A program made the position numbers and the translations under genes. Shown in pieces: positions 38,135 to 47,853 of a stretch of 64,000 nt of DNA. Numbering within the stretch: the stretch's first letter is position 1; each line of letters starts with the position of its first letter. The DNA is from Microthyrium microscopicum (lineage: Eukaryota > Ascomycota > Dothideomycetes > Microthyriales > Microthyriaceae). The DNA lies in NCBI GenBank assembly GCA_010405405.1, contig MU004238.1:1316374-1380373 (forward strand), written 5' to 3'. The notes below the pieces were generated by a model. It made no database searches and was not told the DNA's origin. It saw nothing but the letters and a program-made list of their open reading frames with translations.

Positions 38135-38839
38135 ATGACAAAACTGGATCTCTTTACTTCGTTTGACACATCTTTGATCGATCTTCAAAACTATGGCGAT
38201 GACTATCAGTCGTTCTCTACAACCGAATCAATTCCATCAGAAAGAGCAAATGAGACTACTCTGATAACACCAAGAGCATCATCAAACAGCCTGCCATCAT
38301 TGCAGCTCAGCAACCAACAGCCCAGCAACATTCATGAGAGACTAGTTCCTATCATGGCAGGTCAATTGCCTGAAGTGATTAACGCTATCTTCGAAACCAC
38401 AGAGTCGGCAGCCACAGCCCCGCGAAGAGTTGGATTATTCGATTCGACATCGTCACTTCAGGGACTCTCAGCACCCGCAGGACTCGATATCGACTTCATA
38501 CCCAACACTTTGCAGGCGCACACATCTTCCAATGAATATTCTATCGTTTTTTTGGTTCTAGGGGCGGATGTCTCGCACTTGACGAGAGATCTTTTGCTAC
38601 TTCGAAGACTCCTTTGTCTATCCGGAGTAGTTTCTTTCATACATCTCTCTAATCAACCTGCTGATCAAGACACTCAACCAACAGAGACATGCCAAGAAAT
38701 AATCATTATAGCTGAGGAAGCAGGATTTCCATACTTTGGCGCTTTGGGATATACATTGGAGTCGAGCAACGCCTTGTTGTCCTCTGAACCCACCGCAAAT
38801 CAACTTTGCTCTGTGTCAATCTTAGTCATTGCTGCTTAG
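38135..38839 (+). CDS. Hypothetical protein, first of four small orphan-like genes
   Basis: A single-exon frame of 234 aa from the ATG at 38,135. I do not recognise it. The N-terminal two thirds are Ser/Thr/Asn-rich and probably disordered. The C-terminal third is hydrophobic and beta/alpha-like, with alternating strands (EYSIVFLVLGADVSH, LLLLRRLLCLSGVVSF, EIIIIAEEAGFPYF), which could be a small folded Rossmann-like domain. There is no signal peptide. Length, codon usage and lack of stops support a gene, but an intron may have been missed. It is followed 95 bp later by another small gene on the same strand. Confidence 0.5.
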   Translation: MTKLDLFTSFDTSLIDLQNYGDDYQSFSTTESIPSERANETTLITPRASSNSLPSLQLSNQQPSNIHERLVPIMAGQLPEVINAIFETTESAATAPRRVGLFDSTSSLQGLSAPAGLDIDFIPNTLQAHTSSNEYSIVFLVLGADVSHLTRDLLLLRRLLCLSGVVSFIHLSNQPADQDTQPTETCQEIIIIAEEAGFPYFGALGYTLESSNALLSSEPTANQLCSVSILVIAA

Positions 38840-38934
38840 GCCTCCATAGGTATAGATGCGAACAAAGCGACATGCTTCTTCCGGAACTCTGCTATTTTCC
38901 TTGTTCAACCCAGTAATCCAATCAATCTGAAAAA

Positions 38935-39249
38935 ATGTCCAGTTCGGAGCGTCCTTTCACATCGTGTGTCGAGAAAGACATATCAAACAAAGAGGCCAAT
39001 CCATTTGTTTCTGCCAGATGCGGCTCTGAATATGCTCCATTTGCTGATCTCAATGGGTTGAAAGAGCATACAAAGCGAATCAATTGCCCGTTCAAGTACA
39101 AATCAAGTCAACATTTCACCGTACTTGCTCTGTATCCCAGGCTCCAAAATTCAGTTAATTTTCTGTCATCATACCCTGTGCAAACTGCTGGAACGAAGCC
39201 AGTTACCTATAGCACCCTCCAGAAATCAAATTTCAATCATAAGCTTTAG
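38935..39249 (+). CDS. Hypothetical small protein with partial zinc-finger-like pattern
   Basis: 104 aa in one exon; ATG preceded by an A-rich stretch. I do not recognise the family. Residues about 29-52 read like a C2H2 finger whose second cysteine is missing (RCGSEY..F.DLNGLKEHTKRINC). The final ligand would be Cys rather than His. It ends only 20 bp before the next ATG at 39,270, too little for a normal terminator plus promoter. It may therefore share a transcript or be an upstream exon of that gene. Confidence 0.4.
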   Translation: MSSSERPFTSCVEKDISNKEANPFVSARCGSEYAPFADLNGLKEHTKRINCPFKYKSSQHFTVLALYPRLQNSVNFLSSYPVQTAGTKPVTYSTLQKSNFNHKL

Positions 39250-39269
39250 AGAATACATTATCTCTCAAA

Positions 39270-39743
39270 ATGGCCCCCAAGCAAAGTCCGCGAAAGCAAC
39301 CACAACGCGCTGCTAAGCAGAAAGCTGCAGCAAAGAAGGCCGCGCCAGCGCCTTCCCCAACTACAACCCGAGTTACAAAGAAGCGTTATGCTAAGAAGCC
39401 TGCCACGGTCAAGAACACTTTTGATCGAGCTGTCAATGCAGCCTTCAGGAAAGTCAAAGCAGAAGAGAACAAGTTGGCTGCTGCCCAGGAAGAGTACACT
39501 AAACTGGTGAATGGGGCCGCGAAGACCGGCAGCACCGCAAGTGGATCTCGAAAATCGATACGCGTTGTTAAAGCGAAACAGGCTGCTACTAATAAGCTGA
39601 CTGAACTTTCAAACAAACTCAAGACGTTGAAGAAGAGCGTAGCAGCTGCCGAAGCTCAACTTGCTAAGGCTCACAAAAATGGAGCAGGCCTGGCAACTTA
39701 CATGGCAACTTCCTCGCCAATGTCTTCGCCAAAACGACGTTAG
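39270..39743 (+). CDS. Hypothetical Lys/Ala-rich basic protein
   Basis: 157 aa, strongly basic. The N-terminal 50 residues are a Lys/Ala/Pro-rich, histone H1-like low-complexity tail. Residues about 50-145 have long helix-forming heptad-like stretches, and the C-terminus has SSPMSSPKRR. The ATG context (CTCAAAATGGCC) is good. This suggests a nuclear, DNA- or chromatin-associated protein, but that is only inference from composition. Alternative model: a donor at 39,739 (C|GTTAGT) joined to an acceptor after 39,906 (ATCAG, with CTAAC just upstream) would keep frame and fuse this protein to the Ser/Pro-rich tail annotated at 39,843-40,142. Confidence 0.5.
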   Translation: MAPKQSPRKQPQRAAKQKAAAKKAAPAPSPTTTRVTKKRYAKKPATVKNTFDRAVNAAFRKVKAEENKLAAAQEEYTKLVNGAAKTGSTASGSRKSIRVVKAKQAATNKLTELSNKLKTLKKSVAAAEAQLAKAHKNGAGLATYMATSSPMSSPKRR

Positions 39744-39842
39744 TAATTTCCTTGATTAGTCCAAGTCATCAATTTATCTCTTTTGAATCTGCTGAGCTAC
39801 TATTCTGCACACTTGTGACAGTAGGAACTTAACAATTTCAAA

Positions 39843-40142
39843 ATGCGTTATGACAGTCAAACAATATGCTCATGTCTTGTTGATATTCGTATGCTAACGA
39901 GATCAGGGACCACCCCATCGATCGATTCATCTCTACCTGGTTCTGCGCCAGTAACTCCTACGCCTGCAGCAAAGTCTCGCAAGTCGAAGAAAGACTATAT
40001 TTCCATAAGCGGCCTTCCTTCGCCAAGAGACACTCCGCCAAAGTACTACCATAGAGTTACTAACACCCCTCTGGGAGCTAGACCTCGCCCATTGAGCAGA
40101 AGTTCTGGCGGCAGAAGCACCCCCTCACCTCTAGGTTACTAG
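39843..40142 (+). CDS. Hypothetical Ser/Pro-rich small protein or 3' exon of the preceding gene
   Basis: 99 aa, rich in Ser, Pro, Thr and Arg, with several SP/TP sites (PLPSPRDTPP-like region, GGRSTPSPLGY at the end). No domain is recognisable and it is probably disordered and phosphorylated. Because CTAACGAGATCAG at 39,894-39,906 looks like a branch point plus acceptor, the first 21 codons may be intron. The rest may be the C-terminus of the basic protein at 39,270-39,743. Confidence 0.35.
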   Translation: MRYDSQTICSCLVDIRMLTRSGTTPSIDSSLPGSAPVTPTPAAKSRKSKKDYISISGLPSPRDTPPKYYHRVTNTPLGARPRPLSRSSGGRSTPSPLGY

Positions 40143-40758
40143 TGTCAAGAGTATCTGTAATGTGGTCCTATCATGATTGCGTTTGAGCTACACTGCAAAC
40201 TCCGGGGAATACTGTATCAAGCAATGGTTGGCTTCAACATGGTAAACTTTATGCCGAAGGCAGTGGGAGAAACGCCTTCTGATATCGAGCAGACTACTTG
40301 ATGTTAGAGGGCGATCTAGTTGCATTACGTTTTTGGGAACATATGTAATAGAACTTTTCTGGTAGAGGATCATAGGTCGTCAAAGTTCACGAGGAACGCA
40401 TTTTAGATCTTATTTGCAGTGTTCAGATTAGTTGATTGAGATTCGCTTTTACTCGTGTAAATAACTGTAATGGATATACAGGACTCCTTTCTATGCGTAT
40501 CGGTAGCAGCTCGGAGCCACCTGTCTTACTTTGCGCGCAACTCGAGCAAGCCCTCTTGACCTCTGTGTAATCTACCTCAGCGCTTGTCTCACGCGCTATT
40601 TACCGTACTCGTGGCGACACTCTACTCATCAGGGAAAAATTCAATACATAAGCTTATTTGAACCAGCGCATTGAACTTGTCTGGTCTTGCGCTGTCATCA
40701 TATCTTGACAAAGAAGTTCGAAATCCTGGCGATATCGCAATCTGCTCCCTCGTCAACC
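40143..40758. other. Intergenic, no gene seen
   Basis: Separates the small orphan genes from the GrpB-family gene. The frame continues open upstream of 40,759 to 40,687 without another ATG-initiated match to the family. No other feature is visible. Confidence 0.5.
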
Positions 40759-41340
40759 ATGAAGTTTATAATCCAGCCATACAATCCGAGTTGGCCGGAA
40801 GAATTTCAAAGAGTAAAAGCGTCACTCGAAACCATCCTGAATGAAGTCGATTACGTCTCTATCGAGCACGTAGGAAGCACATCAATACCAGGTATGGCTG
40901 CAAAACCAGTCATAGACATTGATATTATAGTCAAGCCGTCATCGCTCGTTGCTTCTCGTGTTGCTCTAGTTGGAGCAGGATATCTTGACATGGGCGAAAT
41001 ACATCTGCGAGGTCAATTCCAATTCCGCCAACCAGGATACGGAAGGCTAGAGCCAGCACTTGGAGAAAAAGACGCCGATGGACGCCCGAGGCGGAATACG
41101 TATGTGATGATCGAAGGGTGTCTGCCACTGAGGAACCATTTGGATGTCAGGAGAGTGCTATTGGAGGATGCAGACTTAAGGGAGGAATACGCAGCTTTCA
41201 AATATTCTCTGGCTGATAAGGACCACAAAGATGTAGGAGCGTTCGCTGGTGCAAAGACAGAGATTATATGGAAGATTCTGCGAACGGCTGGTTGGAGTGA
41301 AGAGGACTATGCGCCTCTCAGATTAGCAAATACCAAATGA
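40759..41340 (+). CDS. GrpB/UPF0157 family nucleotidyltransferase-like protein
   Basis: 193 aa, one exon, matching the GrpB (UPF0157) domain length. The family signature is at residues 36-58: EHVGSTSIPGMAAKPVIDI, a variant of the nucleotidyltransferase-like GS..D.D pattern. The conserved second half is NTYVMIEGCLPLRNHLDVRRVL followed by the helix of LREEYAAFKYSLA. In fungi it occurs as a small stand-alone protein of unknown role; in other organisms the domain can be fused to dephospho-CoA kinase. The ATG at 40,759 was chosen because the protein then begins at the family's usual first strand (MKFIIQPYNPSWPEEF). It converges on RAD5, 70 bp away. Confidence 0.88.
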   Translation: MKFIIQPYNPSWPEEFQRVKASLETILNEVDYVSIEHVGSTSIPGMAAKPVIDIDIIVKPSSLVASRVALVGAGYLDMGEIHLRGQFQFRQPGYGRLEPALGEKDADGRPRRNTYVMIEGCLPLRNHLDVRRVLLEDADLREEYAAFKYSLADKDHKDVGAFAGAKTEIIWKILRTAGWSEEDYAPLRLANTK

Positions 41341-41410
41341 TAGAAAAGTAATTGAAAGATCATTAGAGCAAAGCCCTTGAAATGGAAAGTCTATATTGGT
41401 ATCACTATGT

Positions 41411-44400
41411 TTAACTGAGCAGCTCCTTGATATCTTCAATTCGCTGAAGCTTCTTTTCTTCCTCATTCATCATGCCCAATGAGGTGGCACTGCACAAACT
41501 ATTAGCATAAAGTACAGAGTATTAACTAGACGCAGGCGGTGGAAGGCAAACTTACATAAATCTCTTGCGTTCCTGGATCTTCAGCATCCGTTCCTCGACG
41601 GTCCCTTGGATAATGAAGCGAGTGACGTGAACCTCAGATTCCTGGCCCATTCGATGTACGCGATCGATTGCTTGAGCCTCGACTGCGAAACTCCACCATG
41701 GATCCATCATGAAGACATGCTTAGCGGCAGTAAGATTGAGGCCGACTCCACCAGCCCTCAGACTGAGAAGCAGCACGACGCCATTTCGTCTGTTGACAAA
41801 CTCGTCAATAACGGCAGCTCGCTGTTTTTGAGCCATAGTTCCATCAAACCGCAAGAAAGCAATGTGGTCTCTCTTCAAAGCCGGTTCGATAAGGTCCAAG
41901 AATGATGTGAATTGCGAAAACACTACAGATTTAGTCATCGGATCTTGTACGCGAAGCTTCTTCAGTTCGGTTAGAAGAGCGGAAATCTTCGTCGACCCAT
42001 TAATACCTAGGCGCCGTAGAGATATTTTGGAAGCTGCTGCTTTCGACGTGGATAATTCACTCGTTCCAGTGTGACCATGTTCGACCCCATCGTGCCTAAC
42101 AACCTCGAACAAATCGCGGTTGTTGATCTCCTCCCGGCAATTGAAGCATTTTGGAGTTTGCCCCTTCTCGCGTTGATGCTGGATATAATCCAATATACAC
42201 TGCTTGCAGGCGCTATGCCAGCAACCAGTAACAGTTTGCTCGTTCATAGGCTCTTCACAGCAAATTGGGCATTCTACAGCAGATTCCTCCTGAATCTGCC
42301 TGAGAACAGCCGCACCAAACTTGTTGGCATCTTGCTCTTCCGTCTCACCTTCAAACTTAGATAGCAACGATACCAGATCCATATCATCCGAAAGACCACT
42401 CTCAACGTCTTTCGCGTTGATAGCGTCCTCTTCGTCAGCCACAATGCCTGGATTCCTGGTAAGTAATGGGTGACAGCAAGTTTGTCGAAGGCGTAGAATC
42501 TGTGCAAAGATGGTCGTGTACTTCTTGAGCAGATTATCCGCATTTGCGTCAAAAGTTCGTTTGGCCCGATGGAAAAAGAAGTCATAGACATCTCGTTCGG
42601 ATTCAGAAAGTTCTAATTTATCAATCTTGATTGTGCGCGTTGGTAGTGGGACAAGAGCTTCGCCACTTGGAAGCTTCATATCTTTCGTTCTCCGAAGAAT
42701 GAGAGGCTCCATGACAGTTTGCAGAACACGCAAGGCTCTGAGGAAATCACCGGACTCAAAAGGGGCGGTGATGAAGGTCCGCCAGTATGAGAAATTACTC
42801 CAAGGGGCGACTTGTAAGAAATGAACTAGACTGAAGAGATCTTGTTCCCTGTTCACGATCGGTGTTCCTGAAAGCACCCATCGATGTTGAGCTTTGAGTT
42901 CATAACATGCCTTGGCCGTTTTGGAGGTTCGGTTTTTAATCATATGTGCTTCGTCAAGTACCACTCGATAGTATGACAGGCCAAAGAGAGAGTCAGGTTT
43001 CATCGTCCCATCCCTGGAAGCCATTTCTTGGTATTGAGATAAGACTGTGCCGTAAGATGTGATAATGATATTGGGAATTTGAGTGGAATTGGCTCTACAG
43101 CATAGAGTGCGAAGATCCAAGTTCTTCTCAGACCCGTAGTAGACGAAAACGTTGACTGTTCCTGGGCTAGAGGCTTTTTCAGCCTCGCTCTTCCACTGGG
43201 AGAGTAGTGACATGGGACAAATAACCAGGGTGGTCGAAGGCGCCGGCTCCACATTCAGTGCAGAGGTCGGCTCGTGGAGACGAGAAAGATCATTGATAGT
43301 GTTGCTTCGGTTCGCAGCTGGTGGGAGTGATTCATCACGATGGCTGTGCACTAGACTGAGCACTTCAATGGTCTTCCCAAGGCCCATTTCATCTGCCAAA
43401 ATACCACCGAGACAGTTTTGCTCTTGTACAGGAAACTCCAAGTCCAGCGTCCCTGAGTAAAGGTTGACGTAGAATGAGTCTGCGTTGCTTGTCGTTGGAA
43501 GGTCATTCCCGTCAGAATCTTTCACAGGCCACTTGTATTCGTCCCATAATGGATGCATGGACTCTTCTCGCTCAGAACTAGCAGTTTCTTTTCCAATCAT
43601 CCAATGTAAGGCCTGTTTTTGATACCTTCTTAAGCTCAGGATGAATGTTGAGGCGGGCTCGGCTTCAGGTGAGTCAAAGTCGAATGCTTGAGCTTTCTTA
43701 TAAAGAGCATCCAGTTGATCTTGTTCCAATTCTTCTCCATTTTCAGCAACATCTGAGGATGGGGATGCAGGATCATTCTCCGTCTGCTTAGACGTATCGC
43801 CAATCTTTTGCACGCCAGCTTCGGTAATCTTCTCGGCAACCTGGATTATACCCTCTCGCTTCTGGCCTTCGTCTTGATGGTGTCCACTTGATGGAGTAAG
43901 GTGAATCTCTTCAAATAATTTAACGAGTGCAATTTGTCGCAAGCGTAGGTCTCGTTCTTCAGACGACTCTTGAGCTTCGAAAATGTTTCGCTCACGGTTG
44001 GAATCCATTCTCCCAAAACCGAAGGAGCCAAATGCAGTTTTGAGTAGGTAGCAATGGAGCTGGAGAATCAGATCATCGCCAGTCTTTATCCGATTTGGAG
44101 CGTAAACACAAGTGCCCTCCAAGAAGCATATGTGCTGATCTAGCAAACTTGCAATCCAAGCAGCCGCGGTATTTTCTAGCCTGCCTACCTCTTCTCTTCG
44201 AGAATTTGTGAAGCGAACAACTATATCGTTTCTTTTAGAGCCCGCACCATTTCCAAAACGACCTGGTTTTTTAGCCGCAACGGGTTTGGCTCTCTCGATT
44301 TGTATCTTTTCGCCAAATGTAAGCAGACCAAGGCCACTGCGAGTGGCCCAGCCGGCTACTCCAAATGATCCAATATATCTTTTGTCTGGGAACCTCGACA

Positions 44401-44865
44401 GTTGCTTTCCTGGTCGAGCCGGTTTTTTGGACGACACGAGGGAAAGGGAGGACGCTTCGGATACATTCGAAGGGTCGGTAGGTAAGCTAACTGCGGGCGT
44501 CGTTTGATCTTTCCATGATCCATCTAGATAGATGTTGATAGCTGTTTATTTCAATTAGCCATAAAAGCCAGTAGGTCGAGGTTGAACTCACCTCGTTCTA
44601 AGTTTCCATCGGAAGCCTTTATTAAATGTTCAACAACGGTAGTTGATAACGTTTCGCCAATAATTCCAGCTAACAAATCAACGTCAAATGCACCAGGTGT
44701 ATGCGGGGCTATCTCTGGTGTTTTTATCGTTACTTCAGCTTCGACGTTTGACGACAGCAATGGCGCAGATGACTGTGTAGATGTGGACGAACTCGGCGGC
44801 AGTTCATCATCTACGAAGAATCGTCTCTTCTTCGCAGGTCGCTCCTCTAATTCTGGATGGGCCAT
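41411..44865 (-). CDS. rad5: DNA repair helicase/ubiquitin ligase RAD5
   Basis: A SWI/SNF-family ATPase and RING E3 ligase of post-replication repair, which polyubiquitinates PCNA and remodels stalled forks in the nucleus. Exons (minus): 44,592-44,865, 41,556-44,541 and 41,411-41,489, giving 1,112 aa. Order: a UBA-like helix around residues 60-100, HIRAN domain from about 146 (YIGSFGVAGWATRSG), Walker A DEMGLGKT at 475-482, DEAH at 621-624, RING at about 849-893 (CPICC..C.H..C..C...C..C), and helicase C with DRVHRMGQ near 1,050. The small last exon adds the family C-terminus (TSLGMMNEEEKKLQRIEDI) and replaces an apparent early stop right after 41,556. Another ATG lies 19 codons upstream at 44,922. 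Confidence 0.95.
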
Positions 44866-45095
44866 AATTTCAGGTGAGTGTCTGATTTCATGGCAAGGGG
44901 GGATTTGTTTGCGAATGGTCATGAGTAAAGTTCGCGTGGCAACGCGTGTTTACATGACGCGCGGTCACGTTTTTCGCAACTTCTCATCATCATCTTTCTC
45001 TCTGACAGAAATCTCGCCCATTGAGAATAGAAAAACACAACTTGAATACGCCGTGCTCTGGCAATGTCTGATCAGAACACATATCATTCTCCCTG
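44866..45095. promoter_or_regulatory. Bidirectional promoter between RAD5 and the NDUFAF6-like gene
   Basis: Only 230 bp separate the two divergent start codons, so both genes must be driven from here. It contains ACGCGT-type sequence (CAACGCGTGT at about 44,940-44,949) and GACGCGCGG at about 44,955-44,963. ACGCGT is the MluI cell-cycle box core bound by MBF in yeasts, which would suit a replication-repair gene. This is inference from one site. Confidence 0.5.
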
Positions 45096-46266
45096 ATGGT
45101 TCTGAAAACTTCGAGGCTGGCCAGGAAGCTCTACATCTCAGCCGTCTCAACTGCTAGGCCATTGACAACTTCAGCACATGGCTCTGTACACAAAGCGCGG
45201 GAGCATTGTCTCAACATTTTGAGGTTTTTGAATCATGCCACTAGAAATAGAATTATTCACTGATATGTCAGCTAGGAGGAACGATGTTCCATCCTTTTTA
45301 TTAAAAGGTTATGTGCCACGGCATGGTCAAGATGCCTTCCTCGCATTACATGCTCTCAATGTAGATGTTGCGCGAGTAGCCGACAGCACCAGTCATCCAA
45401 GCATAGGGGCAATGCGCATGCAATTCTGGAGAGATGCCGTCGACAGAGCTCTTGCTGGCTCACCCCCTGAGGAGCCAGTCGCCATCCTACTTTCCGCGGC
45501 GGCTGAAGATTTGCATATTCGAAGCAAAGGAAAATCAAGACTCAGTAAACGATGGCTTCATAGGATCATCGACACTAGAGAGCAGTACCTTGGCAACAAA
45601 CCATACCCAACCCTGGATGCTTTGGAGAGCTATGCGGAGAACACTTACTCCACCTTGCTTTATTTAAGCCTATCTGCCTTGTCAATCAATTCCGTAACTG
45701 CTGATCACCTCGCATCGCATATCGGAAAGGCTACTGGAATAGCAGCAGTGCTTCGAGGCTTTCCTCTGGTCGCGTTTCCACAAGTCCCTTCTCATCATTC
45801 CAGCAACGCGAGAGGTGGCCCTATTGGAAGTCCACCTCAGGGCGCTGTCTTGCTACCATTGGATGTTATGGCACAGACTGGCTTACAGGAAGAGCAAGTT
45901 TTCAGACAAGGTGGTAATGCCCCGAACCTTCAAGATGCTTTGTTTACAGTAGCGACGAGAGCAAACGATCATCTGATCACGGCATCAGAGATGCTGAAAA
46001 ATTTGCAAGAAGGTCGGGATGTTGGGCATGACTTTGAACACGCACATGAAGATGACCATCGATCTTCTGATGGCCTGAAACCGAACATTGAAGGACTTGG
46101 GTCAGTAGATCCTGCATTCGGCGTTCTACTAAGAGCTGTGGTAACCCATAATTGGCTTGAGAGACTACAAAAAGTTGACTTTGATGTATTCAATCGTACT
46201 TTGATGCAAACGGACTGGAAATTACCGTGGAAACTAGCATGGTCCTCCTACAGAAAACAAATATAG
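45096..46266 (+). CDS. NDUFAF6-like complex I assembly factor (squalene/phytoene synthase fold)
   Basis: Mitochondrial assembly factor for respiratory complex I, of the squalene/phytoene synthase superfamily. Exons 45,096-45,223 and 45,276-46,266 give 372 aa. The first exon encodes a classic presequence (MVLKTSRLARKLYISAVS) and the family's AREHCLNILR-RNDVPSF junction. Starting at the in-frame ATG at 45,235 would lose both. Key family stretches are ALNVDVARVADS, IGAMRMQFWRDAVD and HIGKATGIAAVLRGFPL. The 52-nt intron has a non-consensus donor GTTTTT, a CTGAT branch point and a TAG acceptor; the CAG four bases earlier would give a stop. The prenyl-synthase aspartate motifs are not evident, as expected for a non-catalytic assembly factor. 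Confidence 0.85.
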
Positions 46267-46798
46267 GCGAATGTGGATTTTCCGAGGTTGCCGGATGATG
46301 TTGCTTGAGTTTCTCAAACGAATCCTGCCAGTTCCTAAAGCTTATTCTTCGCACCCTTATCTCTCACACCAATCTTCAAGGAACAATAATCCAACCGGAC
46401 TGTCGACCATTTGTGGAAGCCGTCGGATTGTCCATCATGTCAATTAGGATGTTCTAGAGGGTGATGTATATGCATATCGCCATGACAGCCGTTACGTGGA
46501 TGCGCAGGGCTTGCCATCCGTAAAGTTCCATGGCTCTGCGGCGCGAAAATGCGACAATCCTCGGTGATATAGCGGTGATCAATGCTATCAGTTTGGGAAC
46601 GTGAAGTCGGTCACTGGGCCTGGTTAAATCCAATGCGAGGGCATGACGCACAGTCCTGCGCAGACAGGCGCCGGGATTTGATGTTTTCTCGCAAGTCCAA
46701 ATCAAGAGTTTACGGGGTGAAAAGGTATATAACGTTGGGTGCTATATGCCTGCTTGCCCCTGGTTACCATCTACCTCTGGTACAAGCAGGCAGAATCA

Positions 46799-47055
46799 TT
46801 TTATTACCTTGTTCAAATAGGCCAGGACGCTGGCGCCATTGCCACATCATACGGCATTCCAACCCTGGCCTCAAAGTGTAGCCTGTCGACTACTCCATGC
46901 TCTAGATGCCTACAACTCATAAATAGACATTTCCGTTACTTTGTGCAGATCGATTTGAAGGTCTCAGCTAATACAGTTGAATGGCAAAATCCATCCGTTC
47001 CTTGCCCAACAATCAATGTGAAATTACACTTGTCTTCCTCCAAAGGACTATCAAG
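46799..47055 (+). pseudogene. LysM-like domain remnant or unresolved small gene
   Basis: A stop-free plus-strand frame opens with FYYLVQIGQDAGAIATSYGI, which follows the LysM pattern Y.VQ.GD...IA..YGI. In the same frame, about 45 residues later, comes NTVEWQNPSVPC, resembling the LysM closing segment (WNP.V...C). The gap is longer than in a normal LysM (about 44-50 aa), so an intron lies between them or the copy is decayed. The usual D and C of GDTC read as Q and A. No start codon, signal peptide or clean splice pair could be placed, although a TATATAA motif sits at 46,726. LysM proteins bind chitin and often act as secreted effectors. Family assignment is tentative. Confidence 0.35.
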
Positions 47056-47624
47056 GTAATTTCAACAAACAATCCGGAAACTAGTTAGGCACGCCTCTTT
47101 TGTTTCGTACCCGGTGTTATGGATATGATAGTATGAGATGGAAATAGTTTGTAGCCCAGCTCGGTTTCACACCGAAAACGTTACAGTATGTTAGCAGTAA
47201 CAGCTATCGAATATGTTGCATAGCGGACAAGATAATTGCCATGCAAACGCTAGTCTAGGTTTTGTCCAAGATTATATGCGGAGAGCATCTTCAATCTCGG
47301 AGGTAACTGAGACAACATACTGGTCACTGCCTCCGATCCTTCAAGCTCTGCATATCTCAATCACCATATCAATGTCTAAGCTCTTAAGCTCTTTGGATCT
47401 GGAGATGATTTAGGAATGTTACGAAAACAAGACCTAGATCGTCACCGCCTACCTGACACGATGCAACCTAGAGTTCATATAATTCACATTGCAGTGTCGG
47501 AGAAGATAAGACGCTTTCACATGGTGGATCCAAGCGAGCAAAAACGTTGCATGCGAAGTTCTTGATTTGGATATCGATCCTCCTGCAAATCTTCAAACCA
47601 ATGATGAGTCGATTGTTTAAGGTA

Positions 47625-47853
47625 CCGTAGCTTTCGCATCAAATGCAGGATTAATTAACCGCTTTTGGCAATCCCAAATTTGGGCTTACTACTCAGTAAT
47701 TTTAGGGGACCCTAGGGGACCCTACCTAGCGCTAACTTTTGTTCACACGTAAAATTAATTCTCTACTTATCATTGGTGAAAGATATTGGTCATCCCAAAT
47801 TTGGGATTGCCAAAAGCGGTTAATTAATCCTGCATTTGATGCGAAAGCTACGG
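47625..47853. mobile_element. MITE with perfect 60-bp terminal inverted repeats, TA target duplication
   Basis: A 229-bp element. Left arm 47,625-47,684 (starts CCGTAGCTTTCGCATC) and right arm 47,794-47,853 are exact inverted copies over all 60 bases. TA flanks both ends (47,623-47,624 and 47,854-47,855), pointing to mobilisation by a Tc1/mariner/pogo-type transposase. Each arm ends inward in the palindrome CCCAAATTTGGG. The 109-bp interior has no coding capacity and carries a tandem AGGGGACCCT duplication. The perfect arms suggest a young insertion; at this size it is below the usual RIP length threshold. Confidence 0.93.

Noticed and set aside
44582-45157. 191-codon plus-strand frame that looks like the N-terminus of the NDUFAF6-like gene
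   Set aside because: It is antisense to RAD5 exon 1 and ends before the assembly factor's conserved region. A different frame starting at 45,096 gives a proper presequence and splices in phase.
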